A DNA stretch of 64,000 bases, from positions 132,539 to 196,538 of the forward strand of contig NZ_BJXB01000010.1 in assembly GCF_007990775.1 (NCBI RefSeq), given 5' to 3'. The translations under genes were made by a program, and so were the position numbers. The notes under the pieces are model-generated. The model ran no database searches and was not told the DNA's origin. It saw only the letters and a program-made list of their open reading frames with translations. This document shows, in pieces, positions 21,677-32,874 of this stretch. This stretch comes from Deinococcus cellulosilyticus NBRC 106333 = KACC 11606 (lineage in GTDB: Bacteria > Deinococcota > Deinococci > Deinococcales > Deinococcaceae). Every line of letters starts with the position of its first letter. Position 1 is the first letter of the stretch.

Positions 21677-24600
21677 ATGAAGAAACTGAAACTGCTGAGT
21701 TGTGCCCTGCTCCTCACCGGGTGCTTCCAGAACAACGCCCCCAACCCTGTGCCCCCAACCCGCCCCAGACGGGTGGCCCCACCCTTTACGAGCTGACCTT
21801 CACCGATGCCAACTCCAAAAACCCAAAAGTGGAGATCAATGCCTACAAGCAGACCGCGAGCGGTTACCAGAAAACCGCACTCACCGATGCCAATGGCAGT
21901 TTCACCCTGCAGCGTCTGGGCGTGGAATCGTTCAGCGTGGACAGCACCAAAAAGCGCCACCTGAAAGCCCGTTACAAGATCACCAACACTTCTGGAAAGG
22001 CCATCGAGAACATCGCTTTCATCCCTGTCGATACCGACGACGACGGCAACCCCTCCAACAACGGAGGCAACACCCCCACGGTCGGCAACACCCCCATCAA
22101 GAGCCTCCGGTACTTCGATGGCAGTGACGCCTCCAGCAAGGCCAGCAACATCACCCTGATGCGTGGTCAGAGTTACGACATCAACACGGATTCCACCAGT
22201 GCCGACCCCACCGCCACCCCATTTCTGACCGGACTCAATGTCAGTGGCATCACCCCCACCGCACCCACAGGCATGGTGATCGCAGAAGTCAAGAATTACG
22301 GCTGGCAGGTGCCTGGCGTGCTGCCCATCGGCGGATCGGTGAACGTCACCCTGGGGGCCAGTTACGACATGGCAGTGGACGGAGATGGCAAGTTCACCCC
22401 CCAGAACGACCCGTATTCCTTCTCGATCCTGTTCGTGTTCAGCGAGGAGGTGACCACCTCAGGGATCACCCGCATCCATGACATTCAGGGGGCCACCGCC
22501 AGTGGAGATGCCGCCAGTCCACTTGCAGGAAACACCGTCACCATTGATGGCATTGTCACCACGGACCTGCAGCAGGCCAGTGAACTGGGTGGGTTCTAAG
22601 TGCAGGAAGAGACCGCAGACCAGGACAGCGATCCCACCACCAGTGAGGGCATCTTCGTGAAGTGCGACACCACCTGCCTGAGCATCAATGCTGGAGACCG
22701 TGTGCGGGTCACGGGCATGGTGGATGAAGTGGGGGAGACCCTGCAAGAAACCCACCTGACCAGCATCAGCAGTGCTGTGGTGATGCGCACCGGCCAGACC
22801 CTGCCTGCCGCCACAAACGTGACGCTCTCTGCCAGTGGCACCAACTGGGAGCAGTACGAAGGCATGCGCATCCACGTGACTGGCGTGGTGACCGACACCG
22901 CCAACCTGGGACGCGGAGGCCTGGTGACCCTTGCCGACACCCGCACCCCATACTTCACTGAAAACAACGCCCCCAATGCCACCGGTTATGCCAGTTTCCT
23001 CAGCGACAGCCTGAAACGCAGCCTGATTGTGGACGATGGCTCCCTGAACGAGCACCCTTCCACCCTGTTCGGGCGGGGCAACGCTGCCCTTTCCACCAGC
23101 AACCCCCTGCGCAGTGGAGACAGTGCCGACGTGACCGGGGTGCTGGGCTTCAGTGACAGCGGATGGGCAGGCACCGATGCCTACCGCCTGCATGCCACCC
23201 AGGCCGGTGCCACCTTCACGGGCGCTGCACGCCCCTCCGTGCCTGATGTGGGCACCTCCACCCTCAAAGTGGCCTCCTTCAGCCTCGGTGAGTACGCCAA
23301 TGGAGACGGGGCTGGCAGTGGCTTCTCTGGCACCTTTGGGGCCAGCAATGACACCGAACACCAGCAGCAGAAAGCCAAAGTGGTGGAAGCCCTCGCTGGA
23401 CTGAATGCAGATGTGATCAGCCTGACTGGACTTGAAAACCCGGACTCCAGCACACCCACAGCACTGAAAGACCTGCAGGACAGTCTGAATGCCCGCACCC
23501 CCAGTGTGGGCACCAATGCACTCATCCAGGGCAGCGGTGTGGGCTTCCTGTACCGTCCTTCCATCCTCACCGTGGAGGGGAGTGCAGCCGGCCCGACCAG
23601 TGGGGTGCAGGCACTTGCCCAGACCTTCCGGGAAAATGCCACCCTGGGCACCTTCACCGCTGTGGTCACCCAGTTTACCGGACGGGACACAGCGTGTGGG
23701 GGTGGGGATGATCTGAGTGATGGTCAGGGCAATTGCGCCCAGACCCGCCTGGGTCAGACCCAGGATCTGCTGAACTGGCTGATCACCAATCCCACGGGCA
23801 CCGTTGACGAGGATGCCCTGATTCTGGGCGATTTCAACGCCCACAGAAACGAAAATGCCATTCAAATCCTGCAGGCCGGCGCAAGCGCCGCAGAAAACAC
23901 CGATGACCTTGTGGATGTGCTGACCGCTGGAGCATACACCAGTGTGGAAGGTGGCTTCACCGGCCTGCTCGACCATGCGTTTGTGAGCCCCTCTCTTTCC
24001 GCCCAGGTCAGCGGGCATGGGGTGTGGCACATCAACGCAGACGAGCCTTCAGTGTTCGATTACAACACTGAAAACAAACCTGCAGGTGTGTACGCAGCAG
24101 ACGCTTACCGCTCCAGCCCCCGTGACCCCATCCTGATCGGGCTGAACCTGGCTGCCAGCAACCTTGCCCCCTCTGACATCGCCCTGAGCGGGAACAGCTT
24201 CCCCGAGAACGCAGCTTCCGGAACGGTCGGCACCCTCAGCAGCACCGACCGGAACCCCTCCGACACCCACACCTACACCCTGGTGTCGGGCAGTGGAGAC
24301 ACCGACAACGCCAGTTTCCAGATAGTGGGCAACAACCTGAACTTTGCGGTCAGTGCGAACTTTGAGACCAAAAACAGCTACAGTGTGCGCATCCGCAGCA
24401 CCGACAGTGGGTCCCCTGCCCAGGTGTTCGAGAAGACGTTCACCATCAACGTCACGGATGTGAATGAGGCCCCCACCAGCATTGCCCTCAGCAGTGAGAG
24501 CATCAACGAGAACGTCTCGGCAGGCACCGAAGTGGGCACCCTCAGCACCACCGATGTGGACGCAGGGGACACCCACACCTACACCCTGGTGTCCGGTTAC

Positions 24601-27600
24601 GGGGACAATGCAGCGTTCACCATCACCGGAAACAGCCTCACCATCAACGGCTCCCCGGACTACGAGACCCAACCCAGTTACAGCATCCGGGTGAGGAGTG
24701 AGGACGCAGGTGGGCTTTTCACCACCAGAGACCTCACCATCACCATCAACAATGTGGCAGAAAATGCCGCACCCAGTGACATCACCCTGACTGGCACCAC
24801 CCTGGCCGAGAACAGCCCGGCGGGCAGTGGGGTGGGCACCATCGGGGGAACCGACCCCAACTCAGACCCCCTGACCTTCAGCCTGGGTGCAGGTGTCGGA
24901 GACGATGACAACGGCAGTTTCACGGTGGATGGCACCAGCCTGAAATTCAATGGGGTGCCGGACTTTGAAAACCAGAGCCAGTACAAAGTGCGTCTGGAAG
25001 CCACGGATGGTTCACTCACCTACGCTGAGGCTTTCACCATCACCATCACCGATGTGAATGAAGCGCCCGTGCAGCTTGTTCTGGGCAACAACGAAGTGGC
25101 AGAAAACCAGCCTGCTGGAACGACCGTGGCGACCCTCTACAGCGTCGATCAGGACAGCGGAAGCACCTTCACCTACAGCCTGGTGAGCGGACCAGGGTCT
25201 GACGACAACAGCAGCTTCCAGATTTCTGGTGACCAGTTGCAAACCAATGCCAGTTTCAACTTTGAGGGCAAAAGCAGCTACTCCTTCCGGTTGCGCACCA
25301 CCGACGCTGGGGGCCTCTTTGCTGAACAGGCCTTCACCGTGAACGTCACCAACGCCAACGATGCCCCCACAGCTGTGTCCCTCGGGAACACCAGCGTGGC
25401 GGAAAATCAGCCTGCTGGAACGACCGTGGGGAGCCTCAGCAGCACCGATCAGGACATCGGCGACTCCTTCTCTTACAGTCTGGTGAGTGGAGCAGGGGAC
25501 ACCGACAACGGCAGTTTCTCCATCATCGGGGACCAGTTGCAGACCACCGAGGCCTTCAACTTCGAGCTGAAAGACACCTTCTCCATCCGGGTGCGCACCA
25601 CCGATGCTGCCGGGCTCACTGCCGAGCAGGCCATCACGGTGACTGTCACCAACGAAAATGAGCCGCCTGTGGATCTTGAGCTTTCCAGCGAGAACGTCAA
25701 CGAGAACAGTGCTGCAAACACCGTGGTGGCGAACCTCAGCGGACTGGACCCCGAGAACAACATTGCGTCTTTCAGCATTGTCTCGCAGGAGCATGCCGGG
25801 GCTTTCAAGGTCTCTGGCAGCCAGCTCCAGGTGGATGATGGCAGCCAACTCAATTACGAGGGGGACGACACCCACGACCTGACCCTCCGGGTGACCGACA
25901 GTGGTGGCCTGTATTACGAGAAGAACGTCAGCATCACCATCAACGATGTGAACGAAGCCCCTGTTGCAAACACCGACAGCGGGTACCAGACCATCGGGAA
26001 CACCACCATGCACGTGCAGAAAATCAGCACTTCAGACATGTACGTCACCGATGGTGGTGCCTTGCTGCTGGCCAACGACACCGACCCGGATGGAGACCCG
26101 CTGGTTGTGAAATCGGTGAATTCTGCTTCCGGGGCCAGCGTGTCCTTTGATGCTGCAACCGGAGCGTTCCATTACACCCCGGCTCCGGGCTTCACCGGAA
26201 GTGACTCTTTCACCTATGTGGTGGAAGACACCCACGTCATCGGAGGGGTGACCAGTCACCTGCAGTCCACCGGAACGGTGAACGTGACCGTGGCCGGGAA
26301 GGTGTGGTATGTCAATGCAACTGCACCCGCAGGTGGGAATGGCACGTCCATCGCTCCTCTGCAGTCAGTGGCCACGGCAGCGGCCCAGAGCAACAGCAGT
26401 GGAGCCACCATCTACGTGTACAATGGTTCTTATGGCACCACACCTGTGGCCCTCAGCAACACCAACCAGAAACTGATCGGCCAGGGAGTGGCTTTTGGCC
26501 TCTCTGACATCTCAGGTGCTCCCAGTGTGACCTTCAATGGCAAAGCCGCCGGGTTTGCTCCCACCTTTGGCAGGGTTTCGGGCAGCAATCTCGGAGCGCT
26601 GGAAATCCGTGGAGCAAACGTCACCCCGGCCAGTGGAAACACCGGGATTGACATTTCCTCAAGCACGGGCACCAACAGCCTGAGCCTGAAAAACACCACG
26701 GTGAGTGGGGCCACCACCGCGTTGAACCTCAACAGAACCGGAGGCATCCTGACCCTCTCGGCCCTGGAGACGGTGACCCTGGGCGGAAACAATGGTCTGG
26801 CCTTCACGGGTGTGGACCTTGGGGGCATCACCAGCAGCAACCTCACGGTGAATGCCAGCAACGGGACGGCCATCGGTCTGACGAACACCTCGAACAGCTG
26901 GACCCTGCCGAACACAGCCACCATCAGTCGCACATCAGGCAGCACCCCGCTGTTCAGTGTCAGTGGAGGGAGCTCGACCATCACGGTGGCCCCGAACCTC
27001 ACCAACAGTGGAACCGGCAGGTCGGTGAGCATCAGCAGTGCCACAGGCACGGTGACCTTCAACGGGAACATCACCGACAACGGGTCCGGGATTTACCTGA
27101 ACAGTGCTGGAACGGTGACGTTCAGTGGACAGCTTGCCCTGAGCACCGGAACCAGCACGGCTTTCAATGCCATCAACGGCGGCATGGCGACGGCCACCAG
27201 CACCCAGAGCACCATTTCCACCACCACCGGCACCGCAGTGAACGTGCAGAACACCACCATTGGCAGTGGTGGCCTGAAATTCAAAAGCATCAATGTGGGC
27301 ACAGGTGGCACGGGTCCCGCCAATGCCATTGTGCTGGACGGCACTGGAAGCCAGGGCGGCCTCTCGGTGGTGGGAGCCGCAGGGGTGGCCACCTCCGGTG
27401 GAACCCTCAACAAAACCACCGGAACTGCTGTCCTGGTCAACAATGCTGTCAACCTGGATCTGAATTACATCAAGATTTTCGCTCCAAATGGCAGTGGTGT
27501 GCTGGCCACCAATCTGGGCGGAACCAGCACCCTGAACAACAGCGTGGTGGATTACAACAGCACCACCATTGGAGGGGCTTATGCCTACCGTGTCGTGAAC

Positions 27601-28707
27601 ACCGACACCAACTCCACCATCACCTTTGATGGAACCACCTTCCAGAACAAGATGGATGGGGCCACCTCCGTGAGCCTTTCCACCATGGGAAATTCGGTGG
27701 TCACCTTCAATGTAAAAGACAGCAACACCAGTGACGCTTTTGAAAGCAAGTACACCAACCTGTTCGGCAGTGGCATTGTGGTGGGTGCAGCAGACGCCCT
27801 CGGCTCTACCGCAAAAGTGTACTTCAATGTCTCCAACACCAAATTTGTCAATGCCCCTTCCAACGGGCTCAACAATCTGGAGATGGGTGTAGGGGGCAAC
27901 GGCACCCTGGTGCCCAACATCAACAACAACCAGTTCGACCGGGTGGCCCTGCCACTGGCCACCGTCGGGGTCATCAATGCGAATGCCGTCTTCAATGGAC
28001 GGTACGGTGATGGCACCACCCCTGCCACCTTCCAGAACAACACCGTCAGCAACATCCGCAGTGGTGCTGGACCCACTTATGCTTACGATCCTGCAGGCAC
28101 CAACGGTTATGTGGGCCTGCGCATGGCCATCGACAACGATGTCACCGGCATCAACCACAAAATCAAGATCCTGAACAACACGTTCACCAACATTGCCCGT
28201 CAGGGAATGCTCATCTCGGCCCGCAACAACGCCAATGACGTGAACGTGCTGATCGAAGGGAACACCATTGGCACCCAGGCAAATCCTGTGGGCACCCCCT
28301 CTTCCCGTCGGGCCCTGGATTTGGAAACCCAGACCGCTGCTGTGCTGAAGGTGCACGTCAACAACAACCCCAGCATCTGGGGAGGCTCCAACACTGCCAA
28401 CTCTGCACTGGCGATCCGTGCCACCAACGCTTCCAGCAACCTGCAGGCGACGGTTACAGGCAACACCATTGGCAACCCCAGCACAGGAACCACTGTGGGC
28501 CGTTTCAAGGCTGAAACCGTCACGGGGGGTTCGGCCACCCTCTGTCTGGACCTCCGCAACAACGTTCTGGAAGACAGCAGCAAAATCTTTGAGCTGTCCC
28601 AGGCAGGTGGAGCCCTCAACCGCAATGCCTCAGGCAACACCGGCACCATTTCGGTGATTATGGGCAGTGTGGGCACCGTGGCCAGTTGCACCCTGCCCAG
28701 CCTCTAA
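21677..28707 (+). pseudogene. Giant surface lipoprotein: nuclease-like, cadherin repeats, beta-helix (frameshift and stop)
   Basis: ATG 21677, after AAAGGA, opens a lipoprotein signal MKKLKLLSCALLLTGC whose last Cys would be lipidated. This frame dies after 39 codons, while the frame of the rest starts nearby. One missing C in the CCCCC run at about 21740 would join them. The joined frame runs to TAA at 22597-22599, in a context (ASELGGF-stop-VQEETADQD) where ExeM/NucH-type nucleases carry an aromatic residue; TAC to TAA would explain it. After the stop, 2,035 codons stay open (22600-28707). Domains in order: OB-like region, endonuclease/exonuclease/phosphatase-like region (GDFNAH, DHAF), six cadherin-like repeats, one Ig-like domain, and a serine/threonine/asparagine-rich right-handed beta-helix. 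It is either a real decayed surface gene or a sequence error. A product could start at GTG 22600, but would lack export. Confidence 0.75.
24160..25968 (+). repeat. Six tandem cadherin-like repeats
   Basis: Six repeats of about 100 codons each carry the pattern S-x-x-x-(V/I/F)-x-E-N...G-T-(V/L)-x-x-x-D-x-D...(Y/F)-(S/T)-L-V-S-G...(N/D)-(F/Y)-E-x-(K/Q)-x-x-(Y/F)-x-(I/V/F)-R-x-R-(S/T)-x-D...(I/V)-x-(I/V)-(T/N)-x-x-N-E-A-P. These are calcium-binding adhesion modules. Near-identical DNA (AGCCTGCTGGAACGACCGTG) recurs around 25110 and 25410, showing recent duplication of at least two units. Confidence 0.75.
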
Positions 28708-28722
28708 GCTCTTTCGCAACAG

Positions 28723-28752
28723 AGCAGGCCAGTGACCCCTGGCCTGCTTTTT
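28723..28752 (+). terminator. Rho-independent terminator of the giant lipoprotein gene
   Basis: AGCAGGCCA (28723-28731) pairs with TGGCCTGCT (28740-28748) and is followed by a short T-run. It lies 16 nt after the stop. Confidence 0.85.
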
Positions 28753-28795
28753 GCTGCATTGAAAATGCAGGGAAAGGCGACCGATGTTCTGGCCC

Positions 28796-29710
28796 TCATG
28801 ATGATTGAGACTGTGGTGCAGTTTCAGGCAGTGCACTGTCAGGAAGCAGGGTTTTCAGGGCCTGCATGAAGTGACGCACCGCCGGGAGCCTGAGCCCACC
28901 GGACCTCACAGCCAGTCGGATGGTGCGGCCCAGGGGCAGGGCCAGCGGCAGCATGCGTGTTCCAGGTGGCACAAAATCAATCGCCAGCCTGGGGTTGAGG
29001 CACCACCCGAGCTGCTGGGCGACCATGCTGTACATGGTGAAGTCGTCCTGCACCTGCAGAACCTCTTTCGGGACAAGTCCATGCCCGTCAAGGTACTGCA
29101 GGATGCGTCCGGCGCAGTGCTCGCAGCGGGAGAGGATCAGGGGGTGCTGCAGCAAATGCTGCGGGTGGAACACCTCACCTGCACCCCAGCCTTCTGGAAG
29201 GAGGGCCACGTAAGGGTCTTCCATCACCACCCAGGACAGGAACGCCAGATAGTCATGGTCCGGGATGAACGCGAGGTCTGCACTGCCGTCTTCGAGGGGT
29301 TTGAGGAGGCTGATCGGCTCGCAGGTGGTGCTTTCCAGCAACTGGAGTTGCAACTCCGGGTGGAGGGGCCTGAGGTGCCGCATCAGGGGAGGGATCACCT
29401 GACTGGCCATGCTGCGGAAAGTGCAGATGACAAGTTGCCCCTGCACCTTCCCTTTGTACAGGGCCACCTGCTGCTCCAGGCCTTCAGCAGCACTGAGCAC
29501 CGCCCGGGCGTGCACCACCACTTCCTGGCCGATCCCGGTGAGCCTGGCCCCGAAGCGGCCCCGCTCGATCAGGGTGCATTCCAGGTGGGCTTCCAGTGCC
29601 GAGAGGGAACCACTCACCGAGGACTGGGACATGCCAAGCTGCAACGCTGCCTCTGAAAAACTGCCGGTTTCCGCGATGGCCAGCAGGCATCTCAACTGGG
29701 TGAGCTTCAT
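28796..29710 (-). CDS. LysR-family transcriptional regulator
   Basis: A 304-residue regulator. The N-terminal winged helix is classical: MKLTQLRCLLAIAETGSFSE, then AALQLGMSQSSVSGSLSALE. The rest is the two-lobed effector-binding domain, with LYKGKVQGQLVICTFRSMA opening the first lobe. Such proteins usually activate a nearby gene when an effector binds. It lies on the same strand as, and 3' of, the cyanophycin synthetase gene, so a regulatory link is possible but not shown. The ATG at 29710 lies 7 nt after a TACACT -10 and has no ribosome binding site, so the mRNA is probably leaderless. The C-terminus is near the terminator of the convergent giant lipoprotein gene. Confidence 0.9.
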   Translation of the reverse strand: MKLTQLRCLLAIAETGSFSEAALQLGMSQSSVSGSLSALEAHLECTLIERGRFGARLTGIGQEVVVHARAVLSAAEGLEQQVALYKGKVQGQLVICTFRSMASQVIPPLMRHLRPLHPELQLQLLESTTCEPISLLKPLEDGSADLAFIPDHDYLAFLSWVVMEDPYVALLPEGWGAGEVFHPQHLLQHPLILSRCEHCAGRILQYLDGHGLVPKEVLQVQDDFTMYSMVAQQLGWCLNPRLAIDFVPPGTRMLPLALPLGRTIRLAVRSGGLRLPAVRHFMQALKTLLPDSALPETAPQSQSS

Positions 29711-29717
29711 GGGTTCA

Positions 29718-29745
29718 AGTGTAAGACCTTGAGTCGGATTTTCAG
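29718..29745 (-). promoter_or_regulatory. Predicted leaderless promoter of the LysR gene
   Basis: On the minus strand CTGAAA (29740-29745) and TACACT (29718-29723) are separated by 16 nt; the start codon follows the -10 by 7 nt. Confidence 0.45.
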
Positions 29746-29757
29746 GACGGATGGATC

Positions 29758-29790
29758 ACAGGTCAGCAGGGTTTTTGCCCTCTGACCTGT
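29758..29790 (-). terminator. Inverted repeat after the cyanophycin synthetase gene
   Basis: ACAGGTCAG (29758-29766) pairs with CTGACCTGT (29782-29790), with an inner CAGGG/CCCT extension and a GTTTTTG loop. It lies 21 nt past the stop and could stop transcription from the cyanophycin synthetase gene, but there is no trailing T-run on the minus strand. Confidence 0.4.
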
Positions 29791-29811
29791 TCTCACCTGA
29801 GAAGATGGGTT

Positions 29812-32587
29812 TCAGTCGATCTGCAGGAGTGCCCGGTCCGGTTTGAAGCTGCGAATCTGTGCCCACACGTCTTCCACGTTGGAGGCCAGAATCACCACCA
29901 GGTCTCCGGTGCGGGCCATTTCCAGTGCGGCGGTCACGGCAGCCGATTCAGGCTGGATGCTCTGGATGTGTTTTTTGCCCAGTCCGGCCTCGCGTGCCCC
30001 TTTTGCCACCAGTTGTGGACCCTCACCGACCTCCCGGCCTCGCCTTTCATCGTCTTTGACGATCAGTTCATTGAAGATGCTTCCCGCGATGCGCCCGAGC
30101 TCCACGAGGTCCTCGTCCCGGCGGTCTCCGGTGCCGCTGAGCACCCCGATCACCCGGCGGTGTTTTTCCCTGAGGCCCTCAACGAGCCTGCCAATGTGGG
30201 TGAGGCCTGCAGGGTTGTGGGCGTAGTCCATCAGCACCGTGAAGGGATGCTCGTAGAAGAAATTCATGCGGCCCGGGTTCTCCTCGAAGGAGGGGTGGAA
30301 GCTGCGCAGGGCTGCGGCCACCGTTTCCGGGCTCACCTGGCAGGCAATCCCGATGGCTGCAGCTGCGAGGCTGTTTTCGATGTTGAATTCGGCCAGTCCG
30401 CCCATGGTGGCGGGAATGTCCTGCACGGCAATCAGGGGGGTGCGTTCCCCATCCTGGTACAGCAGCACCCAGCCCTGCTGTTGCTGGGCCTGACTGGCCG
30501 TTCCCGGGCCGACCTCCAGCAGTTGCCCGTACACCAGTGCCGTGCCCCCTTCCTGCACGTGCTTTGCCACCAGCGGATTGGCGAGGCCCTGCCTGGAAAA
30601 CCAGATCAATGTGCCTTCTCCGGTGTTTTGCATCTGTGCGGTGAGGGGATCATCGGCGTTCAGCACCCGGTACCCGTCTTTGCGCACCGCCTCAATCACG
30701 GTGCCTTTCACCCGCGCAAGGTCCTCGATGGTGTTCACGTCTCCGATGCCGAGGTGGTCTTCTGCGATGTTGAGGAGGGCTCCAACGGTGCAGTTCTCGA
30801 AGGCCAGACCTTCCCTGAGGAGCCCTCCACGGGCGGTTTCCAGCACAGCGAAGTCCACTTCCGGGTCCATCAGGACGGTGCGTGCACTTCTCGGTCCGGT
30901 GGTGTCCCCTCTGTCGATGCGGTGCCCCCCGATGTAGATGCCGTTGGAGGTGGTGAGGCCCACGCAGTGCCCGGCGAGGCGCATGATGTGCCCGACCATG
31001 CGGGTGGTGGTGCTCTTGCCGTTCGTTCCAGTGATCGCCACAATGGGCAGCTGGTTGGGTCGCCCCGGTGGAAACAGCATGTCCAGCACGTGTTTCGCTA
31101 CATTGCGGGCCTTGCCCTGGCTGGGGTGCAGGTGCATGCGGAAGCCCGGCCCGGCGTTCACCTCGATGATGCCCCCTCCGGTTTCCAGAATGGATTGGGT
31201 GACATCCGGGCACACCAGGTCCATCCCGGCAATGTCGAGGCCCACCGCCCGGGCGGCACGCTCGCAGATCAGGCGGTTCTCCGGGTGGATTTCGTCGGTG
31301 CGGTCAATGGCGGTTCCACCGGTGGAGATGTTGGCGGTGTCCCTGAGGTACACGGTTTTGCCCTGCTCTGGAACGGACTGCAGGTTCAGACCGTTTTGCT
31401 CAAGCAGGTGCAACAGGGCGTCATCTTTCTTGATGCGGGTGAGGGTCTTCTCATGGCCTTCACCCCGTCTGGGGTCCTGGTTCACCTGATCGATCAGCTG
31501 GTCGATGGTGTGAATGCCGTCCCCGACCACATGGGCCGGAACCCGCTCGGCCACCGCGACAAGGCGGCCACCGACCACCAGTACCCGGTGATCCCGGCCT
31601 TCAAACTGCTGCTCCAGGATGACCGCCGACCCATGCTGTTTTGCCAGTTCAAAGGCTCTGGTCACCGCCTCTGTGTCCATCAGGTGCAGGGTGATGCCCC
31701 TGCCGTGGTTGCCGTCCAGTGGTTTGCACACCAGTGGGTACCCGAGGTCCCCGGCGGCCTCCAGGGCCTCTTCCAGCGAATAGACCACTTTTCCTCTGGG
31801 GACAGGCACGCTGGATTTCTCCAGCAACTGCTTGGTGAGGTCCTTGTCGCTGGCATTTTCTGCTGCGAGGCTTGAAGTGCGGGAGGTCACCCCGGATGCG
31901 GTGCTGGTGCCTGCCGTATCCGAGTTGCACCAGGCTCTGGTCGTCCAGGCGCATCCACGGAATGCCCCGGTTCCGGGCTTCATCCACCAGGGAACGGGTG
32001 GTGGGGCCCAGCCCGTAACGCCGGAAGATGCGGTTCAGCACCCGGATGTCCCCCTCCACATCCAGAGGGTCATCAAATTCGGCTCGGGGGGAGACGTCGC
32101 TGGGAATCAGACGGCTGCTCCCCCGAATGCCCTGGAATTCTGCTGGAAGCAGGTGGTGCACCATGCGCAGGGCAAACCACCCGGCCAGCAGACCCAGGCG
32201 TTCTTCCGCGTACGGGTACAGCACATGGCTGGCGGTGCTGCTGGGCAGGGGAGGACGGATGGGGGCAAGCTGCACCTGACTCCCTGCCAGGCACTGCAGT
32301 TCCATGGCCAGCACCTGCAAAAGCTGGGTGATGGGCATGCCCTGCTGAAGTTGCTGCACCAGTCCTCCAGGGGTGCCACTCGCTCCCGGGTGCTGTTGCA
32401 GTGAAGGCAGCAGGCTCAAGAGTTTTGCCACAAAACCCGGAAGGCTGTGGGTGGTGCTGGAAGCCAGCGGACCGAGGTCCAGTTTGATGTGGATCATGGG
32501 GGTCTTGCCATACAGGTGGGGACCCCGGTACACATGGCGTCCCAGTACTTTGATGGTTTCTCTGGGTTCAGAATTCAGGTTGTCCAT
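29812..32587 (-). pseudogene. cphA: Cyanophycin synthetase, single frameshift
   Basis: Cyanophycin synthetase joins Asp and Arg into multi-L-arginyl-poly-L-aspartate, a nitrogen store. The N-terminal part (ATG 32587 after AAGGAG) reads VLGRHVYRGPHLYGKTPMIH, then QSLVQLGYGRHQHRIR. The following part resumes in another frame with VTSRTSSLAAENASDKDLTK, then an ATP-grasp domain (VPRGKVVYSLEEA, VCKPLDGNHGRGI, GGGIIEVNAGPGFRMHLHPS) and a Mur-ligase-like domain (VAITGTNGKSTTTRM, LNADDP). Removing one G from the GGGG run (CCCC at 31890-31893 on the plus strand) joins the two into about 924 residues, close to family length. No catalytic motif is missing otherwise. No cyanophycinase gene is next to it. 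The run makes a sequencing error as likely as true decay. Confidence 0.85.
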
Positions 32588-32838
32588 GGGGCTCCTTGAG
32601 GTTGAAATGAGGTGTCCGCCCGCCCGCAACAGGTCGTGTCTCATGGACAGGGGTTGCAGCACACAGGGATCGGGCAAGTCGGTTCAAACCCATTATTGGA
32701 CCGAGCAGCAGGTCAATATGTAGCAGAAGCTGACTTGCAAATTAAGACGTGCATCAGCATGAATTCAGTTGCCTTTGCATTCCTTGCACTGGCCTGTGAT
32801 TTCCTGTTTACTGAAGGCTCTCATTCACTCACACCTTC

Positions 32839-32872
32839 AAAAGGGCTGGAGGAAAAATCCTCCAGCCCTTTT
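32839..32872. terminator. Strong hairpin after mcrC
   Basis: AAAAGGGCTGGAGGA (32839-32853) pairs perfectly with TCCTCCAGCCCTTTT (32858-32872). It lies 2 nt past the mcrC stop and has A and T runs on both sides, so it can work for the minus-strand mcrBC operon. Confidence 0.85.
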
Positions 32873-32874
32873 CA

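Noticed and set aside
22459..24030. A 523-codon minus-strand frame opposite the nuclease/cadherin gene
   Set aside because: Codon composition is that of a shadow frame. I considered it because the plus-strand gene is broken here, but it shows no recognisable domain or start signal.
24160..25968. CRISPR-like or other spaced DNA repeats
   Set aside because: The repeats are about 300 bp, coding, and explained by cadherin-like protein modules.
29968..31875. A 635-codon plus-strand frame opposite the cyanophycin synthetase gene
   Set aside because: The minus strand carries ATP-grasp and Mur-ligase motifs; the plus frame is antisense noise.
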